A DNA stretch of 50,547 nt, taken from NCBI RefSeq assembly GCF_025965855.1, contig NZ_JAOPWB010000201.1:1-50547 (forward strand), read 5' to 3'. Origin of the DNA: Mycobacterium sp. Lineage in GTDB: Bacteria; Actinomycetota; Actinomycetes; Mycobacteriales; Mycobacteriaceae. A program made the translations under genes and the position numbers. Shown piece by piece: positions 31,496 to 40,102 of this stretch. The number at the start of each line of letters is the position of its first letter. Position 1 is the first letter of the stretch. The notes below the pieces were generated by a model. It worked only from the letters and a program-made list of their open reading frames with translations. It had not been told where the DNA came from and did not search any database.

Positions 31496-34011
31496 CGCAC
31501 CGGCACCTGCGGAAGCGGGATCAATGGCAGCGAAGAACGGAAGTGGTTGGACGTGACTGCTTTTCGGCTTTCGGCCCATGGGTCACGGTAGGAGTCGACC
31601 GACTTCTGCATGCGTGCATCCAGGTCGGGACCGATGCCCTCGCTGTCCTGCACCACGATCGAGTGGATCCGCTCGATACCGATCCGCGGCACGAAGTCGT
31701 AGGTGCGTTCCAGCCAATTGGCATTCTCCCGGTAGTACTGCAGGAACCGACCCGTCAACGCGATGACCTCGTCGGGGGTACCCACCGTTGTCAGCAGATC
31801 GCCCCTGCGGACGTGTGAGCCGGCCGCGCCGCCCACGTAGATCTGCCATTGCCCGCCCTCGATTGCGACGACGCCGACGTCCTTGCACAGAGCCTCGGCG
31901 CAGTTGCGGGGACACCCGGTCACCGCCAGCTTCATCTTCGCCGGGCTGGGCAGGCCCTGGAACCGGTCTTCGATCGCAATGCCGAGTGCCGTTGAGTCGC
32001 CCAGCCCATAGCGGCAGAAGTCGCTTCCCACACAGGTTTTGACGGTGCGGAAGCTCTTGCCGTACGCGTAGCCGGACGGCATCCCGAGGTCGGCCCACAC
32101 CGCCGGAAGGTCTTCCTTGCGCACGCCCAGCAAATCGATTCGCTGGCCGCCGGTGAGTTTGATCATCGGAATCTGGTATTTGTCGGCTACGTCGGCGATC
32201 TTTCGCAGCTGGTCGGAGCTTGTCACCCCACCCTTGAGCTGCGGAACCACCGAGAAGGTGCCGTCTCGCTGGATGTTGGCGTGGACCCGGTCGTTGATGT
32301 AGCGGCTGTCGCGTTCGTCGACGAACTCGTCGCCCCACATCATGTGCAGCAACGAGGCAAGCGCCATTTTCGAGCCGGCGTCCTCGCGGCCTTCCGGCGC
32401 CAACGCGGCGAACACCGACGACACCGAGTGCAGCTCGAGCTCGCGGATCAGCCGCATCAATTCCGGCTTCTCATAGGGGATCCCCGGAACGTACCACTTG
32501 GCCCCCGCGTCCTCGGAAATCGCGGCGCCGGCTTCGGAGGCCGCCCACTCCACTAGCTGGGCGACCAGCCCCTTGCACGAGCCGCAGCCCTTGCCCGCGC
32601 GGGTCGCCGACATCACGCCCGCGACCGACGACTGGCCGCCTTTGACGCAGCCGACGATCGCGGCTTTGCTCACGCCGTTGCAGTTGCACACCTGCGCGTC
32701 ATCCGCCAATTCGGCTGCGCCGGTGGCAACGTCGGGGGCGCCGATGTCGAACATCAGCGAGACCCGTTCGGGCGGAAGCGGAAGCCCACGGTCGAAGGCC
32801 TGCATCAAAAAGGCCACCTTGCTGACGTCGCCCACGAGGGTTGCGCCGACCAGTTTGTCGTCGCGCACCACCACGGTTTTGTATACGCCGTGCTTCGGTT
32901 CGGAATACTGCACGAACTCGTCGTCGTCACGCTCGGGTCCCTTCAGGCCCATCGCCGCCACGTCGACACCGGCGACCTTCAGCTTTGTCGCCGTGCGCGA
33001 TCCATGGTAGGCCGCACGGGGATTGGCGCTGGTCAGATGATCGGCGAGCACAACGGCCTGCTCCCACAGCGGGGCCACGAGCCCGTAGACCTGCCCGCGG
33101 TGCTGCGCGCACTCGCCCACCACATAGATGTCGTCGTCGTCGATCGAACGCATCTGGTCGTCGACGACGATGGCACGTTCGACGGTCAGCCCGGCGCGCC
33201 GCGCGAGCACGACATTTGGCCGGATGCCGGCCGCCATCACCACCATGTCGCAGGGCAGCTGGGTGCCGTCGGCGAATTCGATCGCCGACGGCAGCCCGTC
33301 CAGGGTGAGCATCCTGACGGTTTTCTTGCCAGTGTGCACCTCGATGCCCAGCGCCTCCACCAGCCGGCGCAGGATGGCGCTGCCCTGGTCGTCGAGTTGC
33401 GCGTTCATCAAGGTGTTGCCACCCTGCACGACAGCTACGTGAAGTCCCCGACTCTGCAGGCCCCGTGCGGCTTCCAATCCCAACAGTCCGCCACCGATGA
33501 CGACGGCCTTGCTTCGCCCCTTGGCGAATTCGATCATGGCTTCGCAATCGTCGAGGCTGCGGAACCCGAAAACGCCGCGGGCCAAGGCCTTGTCGTCTTG
33601 CCAGATGCCGTCAACCGGCGGGAAGAAGGACCTGCTGCCGGTGGCCAGAATCAACTTGTCGTAGCGGACGGTGGTGCCGTCGTCGGCGTAGACCAGGTGC
33701 GCGAAGGGGTCGATCCGCACCACTCGCACCCCGGCGCGCAGCTCAATGTTGTTCTGCGCGTACCAGTCCAGCGGATTGAGATAGATCTCGCCGGCGTCGT
33801 CGGAGCCGGCCAGCACATTGGACAGGAGAATTCGGTTGTAGTTCCCGTACGGTTCGTCGCCGAATACGGTGATCGCAAACCGCTCATTGCCACCGCGGGC
33901 GAGGATCTCCTCCACCGCGCGCGCCCCCGCCATCCCGTTGCCGACGACCACCAGCTTGGCCAGCGCGGTCGAGGGCTGGCCGTTGGTTTCGGGTTGGGCC
34001 AATGTAGTCAT
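31492..34011 (-). CDS. nirB: Nitrite reductase (NADH) large subunit NirB
   Basis: An 839-residue assimilatory nitrite reductase. In order: an FAD-binding Rossmann motif (KLVVVGNGMAG, about 23-33), a NAD motif (VVIGGGLLGLEAA, about 168-180), a BFD-type [2Fe-2S] domain (CNCNGVSK to GKGCGSCKG, about 440-490), nitrite/sulfite reductase ferredoxin-like repeats, and the siroheme/[4Fe-4S] site Cys660, Cys666, Cys700 and Cys704 (TCVGSDFC, TGCPRNC). It reduces nitrite to ammonium with NADH. It sits between the small 117-residue gene and nirD in the nitrate operon. In M. tuberculosis nirBD is at another locus. Confidence 0.96.
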   Translation of the reverse strand: MTTLAQPETNGQPSTALAKLVVVGNGMAGARAVEEILARGGNERFAITVFGDEPYGNYNRILLSNVLAGSDDAGEIYLNPLDWYAQNNIELRAGVRVVRIDPFAHLVYADDGTTVRYDKLILATGSRSFFPPVDGIWQDDKALARGVFGFRSLDDCEAMIEFAKGRSKAVVIGGGLLGLEAARGLQSRGLHVAVVQGGNTLMNAQLDDQGSAILRRLVEALGIEVHTGKKTVRMLTLDGLPSAIEFADGTQLPCDMVVMAAGIRPNVVLARRAGLTVERAIVVDDQMRSIDDDDIYVVGECAQHRGQVYGLVAPLWEQAVVLADHLTSANPRAAYHGSRTATKLKVAGVDVAAMGLKGPERDDDEFVQYSEPKHGVYKTVVVRDDKLVGATLVGDVSKVAFLMQAFDRGLPLPPERVSLMFDIGAPDVATGAAELADDAQVCNCNGVSKAAIVGCVKGGQSSVAGVMSATRAGKGCGSCKGLVAQLVEWAASEAGAAISEDAGAKWYVPGIPYEKPELMRLIRELELHSVSSVFAALAPEGREDAGSKMALASLLHMMWGDEFVDERDSRYINDRVHANIQRDGTFSVVPQLKGGVTSSDQLRKIADVADKYQIPMIKLTGGQRIDLLGVRKEDLPAVWADLGMPSGYAYGKSFRTVKTCVGSDFCRYGLGDSTALGIAIEDRFQGLPSPAKMKLAVTGCPRNCAEALCKDVGVVAIEGGQWQIYVGGAAGSHVRRGDLLTTVGTPDEVIALTGRFLQYYRENANWLERTYDFVPRIGIERIHSIVVQDSEGIGPDLDARMQKSVDSYRDPWAESRKAVTSNHFRSSLPLIPLPQVPVR

Positions 34012-34017
34012 GGCGAC

Positions 34018-34371
34018 TCAGATTTCAACCAAGCCGATGTCCACGAACACCGTGCCGCTCAATCCGTCGGGGGCCGCGACGAACACCTCGATGACGGTGT
34101 CGGCGATCAGGTCCTCGACGACCCGGAGCGGCACGTGCACCGCGTCCTTGGCGCCGATGGGGAAGTACCGCATCGGGGCGCCGTCGCGCATGAGGACGAT
34201 TGTGACCAACTCGTCGGTGCTGTTGCCGCCGCGGAAATAGACGGGCTGGGTGATCGCCCCGGCCGGCACGGCATAGCGCAGAGAAGAATCGAGCAGGGAC
34301 GGCGAATCGTAGCCTTTTCCGTGAAAAGTGAATGGGCCCTGCAAAAAGCGAGGCACGCTGTCGTCACCCAT
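34018..34371 (-). CDS. Small unknown protein inside the nitrate assimilation operon
   Basis: A 117-residue soluble protein without signal peptide, membrane segment or cysteine cluster. Alternating hydrophobic residues (DELVTIVLMRDG, DTVIEVFVAAPDG, GTVFVDIGLVEI) suggest a small beta-sandwich. Its ATG lies eight bases inside the 3' end of the nitrate reductase gene, and nirB follows six bases after its stop, so it is an integral operon member. I do not recognise the family. Candidate roles are a stabilising subunit, an assembly factor or a docking protein between nitrate and nitrite reductases; none is shown by the sequence. Confidence 0.85.
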   Translation of the reverse strand: MGDDSVPRFLQGPFTFHGKGYDSPSLLDSSLRYAVPAGAITQPVYFRGGNSTDELVTIVLMRDGAPMRYFPIGAKDAVHVPLRVVEDLIADTVIEVFVAAPDGLSGTVFVDIGLVEI

Positions 34372-36484
34372 GCGTCACATCTCCCTTCGGTGAATCGGCT
34401 GCGTCTGCGCGCACCACGGCGACCGCGCAGGCTTTGAATGAGGGCATCCGGGAATGCGGGTCAAGAACCGGATTGGTCAGCCGGTTGATGCTCGCCGCGC
34501 CGCCCCAGTGGAACGGTGCGAAGACGGTGTCCGGGCGGATACCGGTGTCCGTCCGCGCCGTCATCACGACCTCGCCCCGGCGGGTCGTCAGCCGAACCTT
34601 GTCGCCACTGCCGACACCGAGGCGTTGCGCCAGCGTCGGGTGCAGCTCGACCACCGGCTCCGGCGCGGCTTCGGCGAGTGTGGCGACCCTGCGCGTTTGG
34701 GTCCCGGATTGATATTGTCGCAACACCCGGCCGGTCGTGAGGTAGTACGGGAATTCGTCGTCCGGCAGTTCCGCTGCGCCCCTTTGCTCGACGGGATGGA
34801 AGCGGGCTCGCCGGTCCGGCGTCGGGAAGTCCTCGGCGAACAGGCGTGGGGTGTCGGGGTGCAGGGCGGACGTGCAGGGCCAGAACACTCCTTTGTCGGC
34901 CGCGATCCGTTCGTAGCTGATTCCCCGGTAGTCGGCCTTGCCGCCCTGGCTCGCGCGGGTCAGCTCCTCGAAGACTTCCTGTGGATCGGCCGAAAACCCG
35001 TGTACCCCTACGCGCTTCGCCAGGTCGGCCATGACGACAAGGTCGCCGCGCACCTCGTCGGGCGGTGCGACCGCCGCCCGGCGCAGGATCACCCGGCCTT
35101 CCAGGTTGGTCATGGTTCCCGACTCTTCGGCCCACTGCGTCGTGGGGAGCACCACGTCGGCCAACGCGGCGGTCTCGGACAAGAAGATGTCGGACACGGC
35201 CAGGAAATCCAGTTCCTTCATCTTGTCCGCGACGTGTAGCGAATTCGGCGCCGAGACAACGATGTTGGAGGCCATCACCCACAGCGCGCGCACCCCGGCG
35301 GGAGTGCCGATGCCGCTGAGCATTTCGTAGGCCGACCGCCCGGACGACGGCAGGTCGGCGGGGTCGATCCCCCATACCCGTGCGACGTGGGCGCGCGCGA
35401 CGGGATCGTCGAGTTTGCGGTAGCCGGGCAGCTGGTCGCACTTCTGCCCATGCTCGCGGCCACCCTGGCCGTTGCCCTGACCGGTGATCGTCGCGAAACC
35501 GCTATACGGGCGGCCCGGTAGTCCCAGCGCCAGCGCCAGGTTGATGAAGGCCTGCACCGTGTCGGTCCCCGAGCTGTGCTGCTCGGCGCCGCGGGCGGTC
35601 AGGATCATCGCGCGATCGGCCCGGGCCAGCATCCGGGCCGCGGCCACGATGTCCTTTTCGGGCACGCCGGTGATCCGTTCGACCCGGTCCGGCCAGTACA
35701 GCCGCACCGCGCGACGCACCGCCTCGAATCCCGCGGTCCGCTCGGCGACATACTCGTGATCGATAAGACCGTCCCGGGCAACGACATTGAGCATGCCGTT
35801 GGCCAAGGCGAGGTCGGTTCCGGGGACGGGCTGTAGATGAAGGTCGGCGCGACTGGCGGTGGCGGTGCGGCGCGGGTCCACGACGATGTGCTTGGCGCCC
35901 CGGGCGCGGCCCGCGTCGAAATACTGCATCGCCGGGGGCAGCGTTTCGGCGGGGTTACCACCGACGAGGAGGATGACGTCGGCGTGCGCGATGTCGGCGA
36001 GCGGAAAGGGCAACCCGCGGTCGATGCCGAACGAACGGTTCGACGCCGCGGCCGCCGACGACATACAGAACCGGCCGTTGTAATCGATTGCCGAGGTGCG
36101 CAGTGCGACGCGCGCAAATTTGCCTAACTGGTAAGCCTTTTCGTTTGTCAGGCCGCCGCCGCCGAAACATCCGACAGCGTCCCGGCCATGGTTCTGCTGC
36201 GTCTTCTGGAACGCCGCGACGATCCGCTCCAGCGCCTCGTTCCAGGTCGCCGGACGCAGCGGCGCACCTCGCCCGTCGCGAACCAGCGGGCGGCTCAGCC
36301 GTTCCGGATGCCCGAGCAGGTCGGCCGCCGTCCAGCCCTTCGCGCACAGCCCACCGCGATTAGTGGGAAAGTCTCCTTGCGGCGCGAGCACCGGCGGCTT
36401 CGCGGGTCCCCCGGACACGTCGAGGGTGATGCCGCACTGTAATGAACAGTACGGGCAATGTGTTTTCGTCGGCGCCGACGCCAC
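34364..36484 (-). CDS. Assimilatory nitrate reductase, molybdopterin oxidoreductase (NarB/NasA type)
   Basis: A 706-residue molybdenum bis-MGD enzyme of the DMSO reductase superfamily. The N-terminal [4Fe-4S] site is Cys10, Cys13, Cys17 and Cys47, with Lys49 following in CAKG. The catalytic domain then runs to a C-terminal molydopterin dinucleotide-binding domain (TTGRVLRQYQSGTQTRR and beyond). There is no Tat signal and no C-terminal BFD domain, so it is cytoplasmic and needs a separate electron donor. It is the first gene of an operon with the 117-residue protein, NirB and NirD, completing nitrate to ammonium. Translation starts at GTG with no clear ribosome site. Confidence 0.92.
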   Translation of the reverse strand: MASAPTKTHCPYCSLQCGITLDVSGGPAKPPVLAPQGDFPTNRGGLCAKGWTAADLLGHPERLSRPLVRDGRGAPLRPATWNEALERIVAAFQKTQQNHGRDAVGCFGGGGLTNEKAYQLGKFARVALRTSAIDYNGRFCMSSAAAASNRSFGIDRGLPFPLADIAHADVILLVGGNPAETLPPAMQYFDAGRARGAKHIVVDPRRTATASRADLHLQPVPGTDLALANGMLNVVARDGLIDHEYVAERTAGFEAVRRAVRLYWPDRVERITGVPEKDIVAAARMLARADRAMILTARGAEQHSSGTDTVQAFINLALALGLPGRPYSGFATITGQGNGQGGREHGQKCDQLPGYRKLDDPVARAHVARVWGIDPADLPSSGRSAYEMLSGIGTPAGVRALWVMASNIVVSAPNSLHVADKMKELDFLAVSDIFLSETAALADVVLPTTQWAEESGTMTNLEGRVILRRAAVAPPDEVRGDLVVMADLAKRVGVHGFSADPQEVFEELTRASQGGKADYRGISYERIAADKGVFWPCTSALHPDTPRLFAEDFPTPDRRARFHPVEQRGAAELPDDEFPYYLTTGRVLRQYQSGTQTRRVATLAEAAPEPVVELHPTLAQRLGVGSGDKVRLTTRRGEVVMTARTDTGIRPDTVFAPFHWGGAASINRLTNPVLDPHSRMPSFKACAVAVVRADAADSPKGDVTHG

Positions 36485-36594
36485 TGGCGATCACCGCTTA
36501 GCTGATGAGCCGGCACACCTTCGGCCGGCTCGGCCGGACGTTCCTTCCATGATGCCTCCCGATCGGCCCTTACAGCCGAAACTACGGCGCCCGT

Positions 36595-36610
36595 GTTTCG
36601 AAGGCATTTC
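36595..36610 (-). promoter_or_regulatory. Weak GlnR-like box upstream of the nitrate operon
   Basis: On the minus strand GAAAT-N6-GAAAC lies about 111 bases before the nitrate reductase start. It partly fits the actinobacterial GlnR pattern gTnAC-n6-GaAAC: the second half is perfect and the first is degenerate. GlnR controls nitrate assimilation in actinobacteria, which is the only other support. Confidence 0.25.
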
Positions 36611-36687
36611 CGCGGATTGTCCACACGACTACCGCCTACTCACGGCCCTGTCGGTGAAGATGTGTTGTCGTCGTTGATACTGAGTCG

Positions 36688-37593
36688 ATGCCGAACGACG
36701 ACGTTCACCCCGACCTGCGCCGAATCGCCCGTTTCACCCCACGGCATCTGATCGGTCCCCGGAGCCTGCCGATAATGCGGGCGATGGGCGGCCTGACGGG
36801 ATGGCGCCGTAAAGCCGGCGCACCCCCCGGTGTCGAGGTGATCACCCTGGGATCGGGGGTCGGCGTGCGGCTGTTTCGGCCCGCCGGTGTGACCGAACCC
36901 GCGCCCGCGCTGCTGTGGATTCACGGCGGCGGGTACGTGCTCGGCACCGCCCAGCAGGACGATGCGCTGTGCCGCCGGTTCAGCTCGAGGCTGGGCATGA
37001 CCGTCGCGTCGGTGGAATACCGCCTGGCGCCCGAGCATCCGTATCCCGCGCCGCTGGAAGACTGCTATTCGGCGCTCACCTGGCTGGCCGACCTGCCCGC
37101 GGTGGACCGCAACCGGGTGGCGATCGCCGGCGCCAGCGGGGGCGGCGGCCTGGCGGCGGCGCTGGCGCTGCTGGCCCGGGACCGCGGCGAAGTAAGCCCC
37201 GCGTTTCAGGTGTTGGCCTATCCGATGCTGGACGACCGAAGCTCCGCCACCGCCGCGAACCCGAACCACCGGCTGTGGAGCACGCGCAGCAACGACTTCG
37301 GCTGGACGGCCTATCTCGGCGGCGCCGACCCGCGGGTCGCCGTCCCGGCGCGCCGCGACGACCTGAGCGGGCTGCCGCCGGCATGGATCGGCGTAGGGAC
37401 GCACGACCTATTCTACGACGAGGACCTGGCCTACGCCCAGCGCCTGATCGACGCGGGGGTGCCGTGCCACGTCGAGGTGATTCCGGGCGCGTTTCACGGC
37501 TTCGATGCGGTGGCACGGAAAGCCCAAGTGTCGCGGCGGTTTTTCGACAGCCAATGCGACAGTTTGCGCGCCGCGCTCGCCCCGGCGGCCTGA
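36688..37593 (+). CDS. lipW: Esterase LipW (Rv0217c homologue)
   Basis: A 301-residue hormone-sensitive lipase-like esterase. The oxyanion-hole motif is HGGGYVLG, the nucleophile elbow GASGGGG, the acid lies in GTHDLFYDED and the histidine in GAFHGFD. The length matches the M. tuberculosis protein. It lacks a signal peptide. The ATG has no ribosome site but follows GATACT by six bases, a near match to the -10 pattern, so a leaderless mRNA is possible. It is divergent from the nitrate operon and converges on an amidohydrolase gene with seven bases between them. Confidence 0.93.
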   Translation: MPNDDVHPDLRRIARFTPRHLIGPRSLPIMRAMGGLTGWRRKAGAPPGVEVITLGSGVGVRLFRPAGVTEPAPALLWIHGGGYVLGTAQQDDALCRRFSSRLGMTVASVEYRLAPEHPYPAPLEDCYSALTWLADLPAVDRNRVAIAGASGGGGLAAALALLARDRGEVSPAFQVLAYPMLDDRSSATAANPNHRLWSTRSNDFGWTAYLGGADPRVAVPARRDDLSGLPPAWIGVGTHDLFYDEDLAYAQRLIDAGVPCHVEVIPGAFHGFDAVARKAQVSRRFFDSQCDSLRAALAPAA

Positions 37594-37600
37594 GCGCCGG

Positions 37601-38905
37601 TCACATCGCGAAGTAAACGAGCTCGCCGCCGATGACGGTGGCGGCCACCATGCCGGCGTCCAGCTCGGCCAGCGCCGTCGCCGGGGGCTCGGTCAGCACG
37701 CAGAGGTCCCCGGGCTGCCCGGCTTCGACGGTGCGCGCCCGGCCCGGCTGATCCGGCCGGCCCAGGAACATCGTCAAAGCCTGTCGCGCCGTGACGCATT
37801 CGTTCGGATTGAGCACGGCGCCGCTGGGTGTGGTGCGGTACACCGCGGCCCGCATCGCCGTCCATGGGTCGCTGTGGCCGAAGGGCATGTCGGTGGACAG
37901 CGCCACCGGCACGGCCGCGTCAAGCAGGGACGCGACCCGCCACAGCTGGCCGTGCTCGCCGGCGGGGACGTCGGCGAGGTATTGATCGCCGCGCTCGGCG
38001 ACGAAGTTGGGCTGTGTCACCACCGTGATCTGCAGGTCGGCCAGGTCGGCCAAGTTTTCCGTGGGCACTACCGCGGCATGCTCGATGCGATCCAGCGGGT
38101 GGCTGCCGGCGGCCCGCAGGGCCGCGATCGTGACCACCAGTTGGGCCGCGGTCACGCAGTGCACCGCGACCGGTCGGCCGTTGCTGTGCTGGTCGGCGAT
38201 GAAGGCCGTCAGGGCGTCCAGATCGAGACGGTCGTCCTGCAGGATCTTCTTACCCGGTGCCAGGAAGCTCGGCCGCGGCCGAAACTCGCCGTGGCGGTGC
38301 GCCACCAACAGCGAGACCATGTCGTCGGCGCCGAGGTCGGGGGTGGCGTCGGTGACGCCGGTGACGCCGGTCGCGGTGATGCGGCGGCTGAGTTCGGCCA
38401 GGTCGGTTTCGCGCTGCTGCAGGGCGTCCGACCAGCCGCGGTCGGCGCTGCGCAGGCGGCCGTCGGGATGTTCGGGTAGGCCGACCCGGCCCAGCGCCTC
38501 GGAGTTGAGGATCCACAGCGCGCCGCTGCGGTGCTGGATGCGCACCGGAATGTTGCGCACGACGGCATCCAGGGCGGTCCGATCAAGCTCGCCTGCGACG
38601 GACTCGTGGTAGCCGACGGCGCGAATCCACCCGTCGGGGCCCGGCGTGGCGTTCGACAGCAGTTGTGTCAGTTGGGCTTTGGTGGTGACCCCGGGCGGCC
38701 CGACGAAGAACGAATCCAGCGCCGAAGCCGCCGAGCGCAGGTGCACGTGGTGGTCGTGCAGCCCGGGCAGGACGGTCCCGCCGCCGGCGTAGAGCACGCC
38801 CTCCCCTTCGCGAGAGACCAGACCGTCCCCTATCTCATCGATCTGCGCACCGACCCGGATGTCGACCGTTCTGCCGTCCAGCAGGGCGGCGCGGTGAATC
38901 AGCAT
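37601..38905 (-). CDS. Amidohydrolase family protein (Amidohydro_3/YtcJ-like)
   Basis: A 434-residue metal-dependent hydrolase. The N-terminal beta-sandwich leads into VLPGLHDHHVHL, the first metal-binding HxH of the family; HCVTAAQ, the IEHAAVV strand and LSTDMPFG supply the later histidines and aspartate. A TTG nine bases upstream is an alternative start. The ATG overlaps the stop of the CoA-transferase gene by seven bases, placing it last in the operon Rv0216 homologue, CoA-transferase, amidohydrolase. The amide or ester substrate is unknown. M. tuberculosis lacks this gene between Rv0216 and Rv0217c. Confidence 0.88.
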   Translation of the reverse strand: MLIHRAALLDGRTVDIRVGAQIDEIGDGLVSREGEGVLYAGGGTVLPGLHDHHVHLRSAASALDSFFVGPPGVTTKAQLTQLLSNATPGPDGWIRAVGYHESVAGELDRTALDAVVRNIPVRIQHRSGALWILNSEALGRVGLPEHPDGRLRSADRGWSDALQQRETDLAELSRRITATGVTGVTDATPDLGADDMVSLLVAHRHGEFRPRPSFLAPGKKILQDDRLDLDALTAFIADQHSNGRPVAVHCVTAAQLVVTIAALRAAGSHPLDRIEHAAVVPTENLADLADLQITVVTQPNFVAERGDQYLADVPAGEHGQLWRVASLLDAAVPVALSTDMPFGHSDPWTAMRAAVYRTTPSGAVLNPNECVTARQALTMFLGRPDQPGRARTVEAGQPGDLCVLTEPPATALAELDAGMVAATVIGGELVYFAM

Positions 38906-40080
38906 GACAGGCAACGCCTTTCGGAGACCATCCGGCGCACGGCGTCGTTGTCGGCGCCGAGTTCGGCCGCCGGGCCGGGTGCCGGTGGTGCCTGGGGTGG
39001 CGGCGCCGGGTTCTGCCCGGCCGGCGCTTCGGTCGGCAACGCCGCATAGGTCGCGGCGACGGCGGCCATGGGCACGTGGATCGATTCACCCCCGCCGCGG
39101 CTCAGCGATTCGACCACCGCCAAGGCCGCGTCCAGCCCGGTCAACGGGTCGGCGATGGCGTCGCCGCAGAACACCGGTCCATCGGCGGCGATACCCACCA
39201 GGCCACCGGCCACCGCGGCGTCATCGCCGAACGCCGGCCTTGCGTCGTCATATCCGCTGATGCGTAACCAGATTCGCCCCGCTCGCGGTGCGACGTCGTC
39301 GGGCCCGAGCCGGCGCCGCACCAACGCGGCGGGGCGCGAGCCTTCGATCACGATATCGGCGACGGCGAGCAAGTCGCGTAGCTCGTCGGCCTGGCTGTCG
39401 AAATCGATGCAGTAGGAGAGCTTTTCACCGTTGATCCAGTCGTAGAAGGCACCGTTGCCGTCTCGGGTGCCGTCCGGGCGGCGCGGGCTTTCCACTTTGA
39501 CCACGGTTGCTCCGGCGCGGGCCAAGAGCTGCCCACACAGCGGGCCCGCCCACATCGAGGACAGGTCGGCCACCAGCAGGCCGGCCAACTCGCGCGCGTG
39601 CGCGCGCGAGTTCATGTGCCGGACCTGCGGCGATGCGGCGGCGGCCTCGCCCAGGGTGGCCGCGGGAATGTCGAGCAGACGCGCCCGTTCGGTGACCGCG
39701 AACACGGGGTGCGTTGCGGCCCAGCGCCGCAGCGCCGGCCAGGGGTAGGCGGGCATCTCATCGGTCTGCAGCAGGGCGGGGACGGCGGCGACGTCGTCGG
39801 GGCGCGACAGCGTGATCGCACACCACCCATCGCGGGCCGCCAGCAACCGGGTGGCCCCACCGGCCGATACCCGGCCGCGGCGGGTCAATCCGAGCAAGCC
39901 GGCCCGCCCGGTCAGCAGGCCGGCCGCGTCGATGACGATGTGCATTCGGTGACCCACGGTGGCGGCCACGTGCTCCGCGCGGGCCAGCACGTTCGCGCGG
40001 GAGAAGTCGGGCGGCCCGTCGGGCAGGCCCGTCAGGCAGGCCAGCCCGCTGCTACCCCACTTGGATGACGTGGTCACCAC
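38899..40080 (-). CDS. CaiB/BaiF class III CoA-transferase with halves in swapped order
   Basis: A 393-residue protein starting at one of two adjacent GTG codons. Residues about 15-155 resemble the C-terminal half of class III CoA-transferases (LTGLPDGPP, RGRVSAGGA, LAARDGWCAITL, DIPAATLGEA). Residues about 165-350 resemble the N-terminal half (LAGLLVADLSSMWAGPLCGQLLARAGATVVKVESP, which spans 165-199, then ADIVIEGSRPAAL and the catalytic Asp311 in AIADPLTGLDAALAV). The order is thus circularly permuted relative to the family, or the protein derives from a tandem gene that lost its outer halves. Such enzymes move CoA between carboxylic acids. It lies between the Rv0216 homologue and the amidohydrolase in one operon. 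Confidence 0.82.
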   Translation of the reverse strand: MVTTSSKWGSSGLACLTGLPDGPPDFSRANVLARAEHVAATVGHRMHIVIDAAGLLTGRAGLLGLTRRGRVSAGGATRLLAARDGWCAITLSRPDDVAAVPALLQTDEMPAYPWPALRRWAATHPVFAVTERARLLDIPAATLGEAAAASPQVRHMNSRAHARELAGLLVADLSSMWAGPLCGQLLARAGATVVKVESPRRPDGTRDGNGAFYDWINGEKLSYCIDFDSQADELRDLLAVADIVIEGSRPAALVRRRLGPDDVAPRAGRIWLRISGYDDARPAFGDDAAVAGGLVGIAADGPVFCGDAIADPLTGLDAALAVVESLSRGGGESIHVPMAAVAATYAALPTEAPAGQNPAPPPQAPPAPGPAAELGADNDAVRRMVSERRCLSC

Positions 40081-40102
40081 CCCATTGTGCGCGTGGCGCG
40101 GG

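Noticed and set aside
32890..34437. Plus-strand open frame of 515 codons over nirB
   Set aside because: Antisense shadow; NirB motifs and cysteines on the other strand are complete.
36574..36587. TTAC-N4-GAAAC as a GlnR site before the nitrate operon
   Set aside because: The spacing is four bases, not the six that GlnR needs; the weaker site at 36595-36610 fits spacing better.
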